DNA from: Acidovorax sp. A1169
GTDB taxonomy: Bacteria > Pseudomonadota > Gammaproteobacteria > Burkholderiales > Burkholderiaceae_C
DNA: 64,000 bases
Direction: 5' to 3'
NCBI RefSeq assembly: GCF_030704685.1
Contig: NZ_JAUZDX010000001.1
Location: 124,001-188,000 of the forward strand
The notes under the pieces: model-generated
Told to the model about the DNA's origin: nothing
Databases searched by the model: none
What the model saw: only the letters and a program-made list of their open reading frames with translations
Position numbers and translations under genes: made by a program
Shown: positions 58,868-64,000 of the stretch, piece by piece
Layout of the letters: each line of letters begins with the position of its first letter
Numbering within the stretch: the stretch's first letter is position 1

Positions 58868-59956
58868 TCAGGTGATCTGCTGCAGCGCGCCGGACGTGGT
58901 GGCACCCCACAGGTGGCTGGTCGGCGCCCCCGGAAACAGCCAGTGCGGCGAGCACTCGCTGGACGGCACCACGTTGCTGAAACCGTGCGTGGCCGACATG
59001 CCGGCGATGGTCTTCTCCAGCACCATCGACAGGTACTGGTCGACGCTGCCCTCCTGCGTGTTGCCGTTCAGGATCACCTCGGAGCCGGTGGCCTTCGCAT
59101 AGCGGCGTATGCCGTTGTGGCGCGAGGCCTCGGGCGCCCAGCTGTCGGCGCTGACGCCGTTCTCGCTGCTCACGCGGATACCGTCGCCCGTGCGGTACAC
59201 CAGCGAGTGGTTGCCCTCGGTGTGTCCCGGCGTGTGCACCAGTGCAATGCCGCGCCCCAGTTGCACGCTGCCGTCGAAGGGCACGATGCGTTCGGGCGCC
59301 ACGCCTTGCAACCCCTCGGGGCAGTACCAGTCGGCCTGCGTGGGCAACAGGCCCGCCACGCTGGCCAGCTCCTGGCGGTGCACCAGCAGGCGCGCGTTGG
59401 GCAGCAGGCCGCGCTCGCTGCCCGTGCCCAGCCAGCGGCGCAGGTTCTGGGTGTGCAGATGGTCGTAGGTGATGAAGTCGATCTGCTCCGGTGCCACGCC
59501 CACCGAGGCCAGGGCCTGCAGCACCGTGCCGTGCACCGGCGCGATCACGCCGTGCAGAAACTTCGGGGTCTGCTCGCTCAGGCGCTTGAAATAGGGCGTC
59601 TCGCTGCCGGTCTCGAAATCGGCGGGGGTGAACAGCAGGTTTCTGAGTTGCCCCTCAAAGTCCTCGAACTGCACGAGCACCGTGCGCGCCAGCAGGTGCA
59701 CCATGAGCGGCTTGAGCAACTGCTGCGAATACACGCCGTTGAAGGCGTACCAGGCCGGGTAGGGGATGCGCAGCAGGTCGAAGCTGCGCGCATAGCGCAC
59801 GGCCGGTTCGCCGAGAAAGCGCTCGCGGAATTGCTCGCCCGCGCGGCGCAGCGCGCGCAGTCGGTCCTGCGGCGTGGGGGCGCTGCGTGCGCCGTCGAAG
59901 TCGGCCACCGGCTGCAGCAGACTGGCCGGCGAGAGGGGTTCGGTCATCATGTTCAT
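58868..59956 (-). CDS. Metallo-beta-lactamase-fold protein with altered metal site
   Basis: A 362-residue protein with a clear MBL fold in its C-terminal two thirds. The first zinc motif, normally HxHxDH, reads HLHTQN (His166, His168, Gln170, Asn171), so the Asp and His of the second metal site are missing. The later HTPGHTEGNH (His245) is conserved. The first 130 residues are not part of the usual fold. It lies between SDR and MFS genes, and its role is unknown. Confidence 0.85.
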   Translation of the reverse strand: MNMMTEPLSPASLLQPVADFDGARSAPTPQDRLRALRRAGEQFRERFLGEPAVRYARSFDLLRIPYPAWYAFNGVYSQQLLKPLMVHLLARTVLVQFEDFEGQLRNLLFTPADFETGSETPYFKRLSEQTPKFLHGVIAPVHGTVLQALASVGVAPEQIDFITYDHLHTQNLRRWLGTGSERGLLPNARLLVHRQELASVAGLLPTQADWYCPEGLQGVAPERIVPFDGSVQLGRGIALVHTPGHTEGNHSLVYRTGDGIRVSSENGVSADSWAPEASRHNGIRRYAKATGSEVILNGNTQEGSVDQYLSMVLEKTIAGMSATHGFSNVVPSSECSPHWLFPGAPTSHLWGATTSGALQQIT

Positions 59957-59965
59957 GGGGTCTCC

Positions 59966-60751
59966 TCAATACAAAGAGCGGCCGCCCGATATGTCGAAGA
60001 CCGCCCCAGTGCTGAACGAGCAATCGGCTGACGCCAGCCAGGCCGCCATGGCGGCCACCTCGGCTGGTTCGACGAAGCGGGCCATGGGCACGCGCGACAG
60101 CAGGGCCTGGTGCAACTGGGCGCGGTGTTCTTCGGGAACGCCGTCGAACACGCCGGTCTCGGCAGCCGACGGGGTGATGCAGTTCACCAGCACGCCTGCG
60201 GTGGCCAGCTCCTTGCCCAGCGACTTGGTCAGCGCGATCAGCCCGGCCTTGGAGGCCGAATACGCAGCATTCAGGCCATTGCCCTCCTTGCCCGCGACCG
60301 AGGCGATGTTGACCACGCGCCGCCCGAGCGCGGGTGCGCGCTGACTGGCCAAGTCGGCCAGCATCTGCGGCACCAGCGCGCGGCAGCACAGGAAGGCGCC
60401 CGTGAGATTGATGTCGAGCACCTCACGCCACTGGGCCGCGCTGTGCTCCCAGGTGGGGACCAGCGGGCCCAGCACGCCGGCGTTGTTCACGAGCACGGTG
60501 GCCGCGCCCAGTGCTACGGCGCTGGCCTGGGCGGCGGCCAATATGGCGGTCTCATCGCGCACGTCGGCGGCGGCGGTGAACACGCGGCCCGGCGCGTCCA
60601 GCGCCTGCGCTGCGGCCTGCAACTGGCGGTCGCTGATGTCCCAGAGCGAGACGCTCGCGCTCTCGTGCAGGAAGCGGCGCGCAATCGCCAGGCCGATGCC
60701 CTGGGCCCCGCCGGTCACCACCGCGTGGTGGCCCTGCAGGCGTCCCATCAT
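59966..60751 (-). CDS. Short-chain dehydrogenase/reductase
   Basis: A 261-residue classical SDR. The cofactor site TGGAQGIG is at residues 13-20, NNAG at 89-92, and the catalytic Ser151, Tyr164 and Lys168 are in SVAGKEGNGLNAAYSASKAG. It ends with the ISGGRSLY tail. Its start overlaps the SnoaL-like stop by four bases. The substrate is unknown. Confidence 0.92.
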   Translation of the reverse strand: MMGRLQGHHAVVTGGAQGIGLAIARRFLHESASVSLWDISDRQLQAAAQALDAPGRVFTAAADVRDETAILAAAQASAVALGAATVLVNNAGVLGPLVPTWEHSAAQWREVLDINLTGAFLCCRALVPQMLADLASQRAPALGRRVVNIASVAGKEGNGLNAAYSASKAGLIALTKSLGKELATAGVLVNCITPSAAETGVFDGVPEEHRAQLHQALLSRVPMARFVEPAEVAAMAAWLASADCSFSTGAVFDISGGRSLY

Positions 60752-61272
60752 GCCGTGGCCTGTTCGGGCACCGGTGCTTTGCCGGAGGTGGCCGCCTGCC
60801 CGCCCAGCAGCGAGCCGATGATGCCGGGCAGCGCGGCCGGCGGCACGCCCACCAGCAGCTGGCGCAGCATGGTCAGCGTGTCGAAGTACACGCGCTCGCA
60901 GACCAGGTTTTCGGCCTCGTCGAAGATGAACAGCGCGATCATCCGGCAGCGGAAGGTGTTGCCCGTGGCGGGCAGGGCAGCGAGCGGCCCCTCGTGCGTG
61001 CCCAGCAGCCAGAACTCCACGATGACCGAGTCACCGGCATGCCGCAGCTCGATGATTTCGTGCCGCTGGTCTGGGAATGCCTGGCGCGTGGCGGTGTAGT
61101 AGCGGCGCACGTCCTCGTTGCCGTCGTGCACCTCGCCGGTGGGGATCAGCTCGTAGTGCGGGTGGGGGAAGGTGCCGAGCACGGCGTCGAAATCCTGGCG
61201 GGTCTCGTCGGCGAAGTGGTCGAGCACGGTCTTCTCGCGGCGGGCATTGCGTTCGGTGGTGGGGGTGGTCAT
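60748..61272 (-). CDS. SnoaL/NTF2-like protein
   Basis: A 174-residue cone-shaped NTF2-fold protein, first gene of the operon. Segments VLGTFPHPHYELIPTGEVHDGNEDVRRYYTATRQAFPD and VIVEFWLLGTHEG are typical of ester cyclase or hydratase-like members. It may act as an enzyme on the same compound as the SDR. It is divergent from the Crp/Fnr-type regulator. Confidence 0.85.
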   Translation of the reverse strand: MTTPTTERNARREKTVLDHFADETRQDFDAVLGTFPHPHYELIPTGEVHDGNEDVRRYYTATRQAFPDQRHEIIELRHAGDSVIVEFWLLGTHEGPLAALPATGNTFRCRMIALFIFDEAENLVCERVYFDTLTMLRQLLVGVPPAALPGIIGSLLGGQAATSGKAPVPEQATA

Positions 61273-61489
61273 GGGGGCGTCCTTCAGGTCGATGGCGGTT
61301 CAAGTAGTGCGGCGACCCGAGGGGCTTGCCGCGCACCGGTCCACTATCCGCAGGCCGCCCCGGCGAGACTGTCCGGTGTTGGCAATTGGGGGTTGGTACA
61401 AACCCGGGGATGTCCGCTGCGCGTCGCCATGGTTACCCCCCTTGCCCACACAATGGCTGCCGCCAGCCACCTCGCCCCGAGCGCACGCC

Positions 61490-62206
61490 ATGCCTTCCCA
61501 GTCCGAACCGGCACCCGATACCGACCTTCCGGCCCACCTCGGGCACCGCGCCGACGAGCGATTGCGCTTGCCGAAGGAGGTGCAGGACGCCCTGCTGCAG
61601 GTGGCGCACCGCCGGCAGCTGCAGCGCGGCGACTCGCTGTTCCTCAAGGGCTCGGCGCCCGACGCGCTGTTCGGCATGGTGCAGGGCGCCCTGCGCGTGA
61701 GCGTGGCCGCGCCGGACGGGCGCGAGGCCGTCATCGCCGTGCTGGAGCCGGGCCACTGGTTCGGCGAGGTCTCGCTGTTCGTGGGCCAGCAGCGCGTGTA
61801 CGACACCTGCGCCGTCGAGCCGTCGGAGGTGGCCGTGGTCCAGGCGGCAGATTTCCACCACCTGATCGCCACGCAGCCGGCGCTGCACATGGCCTTCACG
61901 CGGCTGGTGTGCCTGCGGCTGCGCCAGGCCCTGGCCTGGATCGACGACGCCATTCTGCAGCCGCTGTCCGTGCGGCTGGCGCACCGGCTCGTGACGCTGG
62001 ACAGCCGGCCCGCCAGCGCGGAATCCACCACGGTGGTGCTGGCCGTGTCGCAGGAGGATCTGGCCTTCATGCTCGGCGTCTCGCGCCAGAGCATCAACCG
62101 CCAGCTCAAGCAGTGGGAAGAGGAGGGGATGCTGCGCGTGGGCTACCGCGTGGTCGAACTGCTCGACCGCGAACGCCTGGCCCGCTACGTGGCACAGGCC
62201 GCTTGA
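61490..62206 (+). CDS. Crp/Fnr family transcriptional regulator
   Basis: A 238-residue regulator. The cyclic-nucleotide-binding fold is at about residues 37-130 (RGDSLFLKGSAPDALFGMVQGALRV, EPGHWFGEVSLF), and the helix-turn-helix is near residues 185-210 (SQEDLAFMLGVSRQSINRQLKQWEEEGML). No cysteine cluster for an Fe-S centre is seen. It is divergent from the SnoaL-SDR-MBL-MFS operon and is its probable regulator. Confidence 0.9.
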   Translation: MPSQSEPAPDTDLPAHLGHRADERLRLPKEVQDALLQVAHRRQLQRGDSLFLKGSAPDALFGMVQGALRVSVAAPDGREAVIAVLEPGHWFGEVSLFVGQQRVYDTCAVEPSEVAVVQAADFHHLIATQPALHMAFTRLVCLRLRQALAWIDDAILQPLSVRLAHRLVTLDSRPASAESTTVVLAVSQEDLAFMLGVSRQSINRQLKQWEEEGMLRVGYRVVELLDRERLARYVAQAA

Positions 62207-62215
62207 TGCCGTCCT

Positions 62216-62953
62216 TCAGTCCGCCCCGGGCGGGTTGTCCAGCGCCGCGTCAGGCTCCAGTGCCTTGATCACCATGCGGCAGATCAGCTCCTCGGCCTTG
62301 CCGTAGTCGCGTTCGGTCAGCGCGGGCTTGCCCAGCAGCAGCGCGAACTGCGCCTCCTGCTCGGCATAGGCCTGGGTCACCGACCAGATGATGAACATCA
62401 GGTGCGTGAAGTTCACGCGCGCGATGCGGCCCTCGCGCGCCCAGCGCTCGAAGGTGCGCACCTCGGCCTTGAGCAGCGGCCCCACCCGCGCGGCGATGGC
62501 CTTGCCATAGCGTGGTGCACCGGCAATCACCTCTTTGGTGAATACCTTTGCACCATTGGGGCGCTCGCGCGAGTAGCGCAGCTTGGCGCGGATGTAGCGG
62601 CGCAGCGCCTGCTGCGGGTCGTCGCTGTGCGACAGGTCTTCCATCCCGGCCAGCCATTGGGTCAGCACGTCGTCCAGCACGCGCTGGTACAGCGCTTCCT
62701 TGTTCGGAAAGTAGTACAGCAGGTTGTGCCGGCTGATGCCGATGGCCGCCGCGATGCTCTCAAGAGAGGCGCCCTCGAAGCCGAACTGCGCGAAATGGTT
62801 TTCCGCCTCGGTCAGTATGCCCTGCTCCTTGAGCAGGCGCGACGCGGTGGGCGCCTTGGCGGCGGTCTCCGCGGCAGGGGCGGCCGTCGGGGGGCTGAGG
62901 GCTTCCGGGCGCCGCCGGGTGGGGGCGGGGGAGGGCTGTCGGGCGTCGGTCAT
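62216..62953 (-). CDS. TetR family regulator, RutR-like
   Basis: A 245-residue regulator. After a 45-residue Pro/Ala-rich tail, the helix-turn-helix reads GASLESIAAAIGISRHNLLYYFPNKEALY. The C-terminal domain (ERPNGAKVFTKEVIAGAPRYGKAIA) is the YcdC type of RutR. The ATG at 62953 was chosen over an upstream TTG. It is divergent from preT, so it likely controls pyrimidine breakdown. Confidence 0.9.
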   Translation of the reverse strand: MTDARQPSPAPTRRRPEALSPPTAAPAAETAAKAPTASRLLKEQGILTEAENHFAQFGFEGASLESIAAAIGISRHNLLYYFPNKEALYQRVLDDVLTQWLAGMEDLSHSDDPQQALRRYIRAKLRYSRERPNGAKVFTKEVIAGAPRYGKAIAARVGPLLKAEVRTFERWAREGRIARVNFTHLMFIIWSVTQAYAEQEAQFALLLGKPALTERDYGKAEELICRMVIKALEPDAALDNPPGAD

Positions 62954-63262
62954 TGCACCATTGTGTGTCAATGTGGCTGGCAAAAGCCTGGCATGCGGCT
63001 TGCTGTAGGGATTTTACTTATTGGTAAATTTTTACTGGTTGGTAAATTCAACGACAGCAGGGCACCGGTGCAGCCAAAGCACCGGGCACCTGCAACCCCT
63101 AGCGAGGCCCACGATGAAACCTCCGGAATTTGCGGCTGCATGCCCTTGTGCATGCACTGTTTGCGCAGCCCCCTGCCGCCGTCCGTGCGGATCGGGCTAC
63201 GCCGCTGCGTTGCCGGCGTGCAGCGCCCCCGCCCCCACCCTGACCCTGCCGGAGGAAATCTG
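62954..63262. other. Control region between the RutR-like gene and preT, no gene seen
   Basis: About 309 bp. Its AT-rich part holds the tandem palindromes at 63013-63046. A GGAGGAAAT ribosome site precedes preT. Confidence 0.6.
63013..63046. promoter_or_regulatory. Two tandem palindromes, candidate TetR operators
   Basis: TTTAC-TTATTG-GTAAA (63013-63028) and TTTAC-TGGTTG-GTAAA (63031-63046) are perfect inverted repeats with an 18-bp period. They resemble common TetR-family operators and fit binding of two dimers. Confidence 0.75.
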
Positions 63263-64000
63263 ATGGACACACCCGCAAGCCACGCCTGCGGCATTCATGC
63301 CGCACGCCTGAACCTGGCCGACTACGCCACCCGCTTTGGCGACGCCCACCCGCCCTTGACCCGCCCGCAGGCGCTGATCGAGGCCGAGCGCTGCTACTAC
63401 TGCCACGACGCACCTTGCGCCACGGCCTGCCCCACGGGCATCGACATCCCCTCCTTCATCCACCGAATCGCGCAAGACAACAACCGCGGCGCCGCCCGCG
63501 CCATCCTGGAGGCGAACCCCCTGGGCGGCATGTGCGCCCGCGTCTGCCCCACCGAGGTGCTGTGCGAACAGGCCTGCGTGCGCAACACCAATGAGGACAA
63601 GCCGGTCGAGATCGGCTCGCTGCAGCGCTACGCGACCGACGCCTTCTTCGCCAAGCCCGGTGCCCCGCTGTTCCAGCGTGCCGCGCCCACCGGCAAGCGC
63701 GTTGCCGTGGTCGGTGCCGGGCCCGCAGGCCTGGCCTGCGCCCACGGACTGGCGGTACGCGGCCACGACGTCGTGCTGTTCGACGCCCGCCCCAAGCTCG
63801 GCGGCCTCAACGAGTACGGGCTGGCCAGCTACAAGACCACCGGCAACTTCGCCCAGAAGGAGGTCGAGTGGCTGCTGTCGGTGGGCGGTATCGAGGTGCG
63901 CACGCGCCAACTGCTGGGCCGCGACATGACCCTCGACAGCCTGCTGGCCAGCCATGATGCAGTGTTCCTAGGCGTGGGCCTGTCGGGCGTGAACGCTCTG
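63263..64000 (+). CDS. preT: NAD-dependent dihydropyrimidine dehydrogenase subunit PreT (partial)
   Basis: The first 246 codons of the FAD-containing subunit; the rest is off the right edge. N-terminal Fe-S cysteines are in ERCYYCHDAPCATACPTGIDIP and MCARVCPTEVLCEQACVR, followed by the FAD site VAVVGAGPAGLACAHGL. With PreA it reduces uracil or thymine to the dihydro form, the first step of reductive pyrimidine breakdown. Confidence 0.93.
   Translation, partial: MDTPASHACGIHAARLNLADYATRFGDAHPPLTRPQALIEAERCYYCHDAPCATACPTGIDIPSFIHRIAQDNNRGAARAILEANPLGGMCARVCPTEVLCEQACVRNTNEDKPVEIGSLQRYATDAFFAKPGAPLFQRAAPTGKRVAVVGAGPAGLACAHGLAVRGHDVVLFDARPKLGGLNEYGLASYKTTGNFAQKEVEWLLSVGGIEVRTRQLLGRDMTLDSLLASHDAVFLGVGLSGVNAL

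Noticed and set aside
57383..60031. An 882-codon open frame on the plus strand across the MFS and MBL genes.
   Set aside because: Low-complexity Gln/His/Arg/Ala composition, spans two real genes and their gap, no recognisable domain.

Overview
The window looks like a chromosomal segment of a high-GC betaproteobacterium of the family Comamonadaceae, most likely Acidovorax or a close relative. The reasons are an Omp32-type porin with a C-terminal phenylalanine, a glucose ABC transporter plus Entner-Doudoroff layout, small DUF4148-like secreted proteins, and GC-rich dense coding with ATGA-type overlaps. No insertion sequence, prophage, CRISPR array, rRNA or tRNA gene was seen.

Layout. 1-8821 is a type II secretion locus: gspG-H-I-J-K-L-M-N-D on the minus strand (gspD runs off the left edge), with gspC divergent. 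8931-13367 holds two cobalamin genes (cobC, cobS), ilvA behind a structured leader, an OsmC-family gene and coq7. 13697-14743 is a highly expressed porin. 15238-23855 is a Dpp/Opp-type peptide ABC transporter with two substrate-binding proteins and an M20 amidohydrolase inside the cluster. 23942-25975 is a TetR regulator divergent from a stand-alone KAS II gene, with a perfect inverted repeat between them.

The most coherent part is 25991-50881, a carbohydrate island. It contains a HexR-type RpiR regulator, a divergent AfuABC-type ABC transporter followed directly by transaldolase, a two-component system, a glucose ABC transporter (gtsA, LamB-like porin, gtsB, gtsC, ATPase), glucokinase, zwf and pgi (divergent), an AGE-family epimerase, an SMP-30 lactonase divergent from edd, and eda. 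Together these take up glucose, phosphorylate it and run it through the Entner-Doudoroff pathway. Similar palindromes with TGTAA/GGTAA and TTACA/TTAC half-sites lie before zwf, pgi and edd, with weaker ones before gtsA. This suggests one HexR regulon encoded around its own regulator. The AfuABC-Tal pairing argues that this transporter carries sugar phosphates and not iron.

51010-57388 holds a DUF805 gene, the groS-groL operon under a perfect CIRCE element plus a sigma-32-like promoter, a secreted seven-repeat RCC1 protein, and a copper-delivery operon (DUF2946, SCO1, PCuAC). 57479-62206 is a catabolic-looking operon (SnoaL-like, SDR, MBL-fold, MFS) divergent from a Crp/Fnr regulator. The right edge has a RutR-like TetR gene divergent from preT (cut by the edge), with two tandem palindromes between them.
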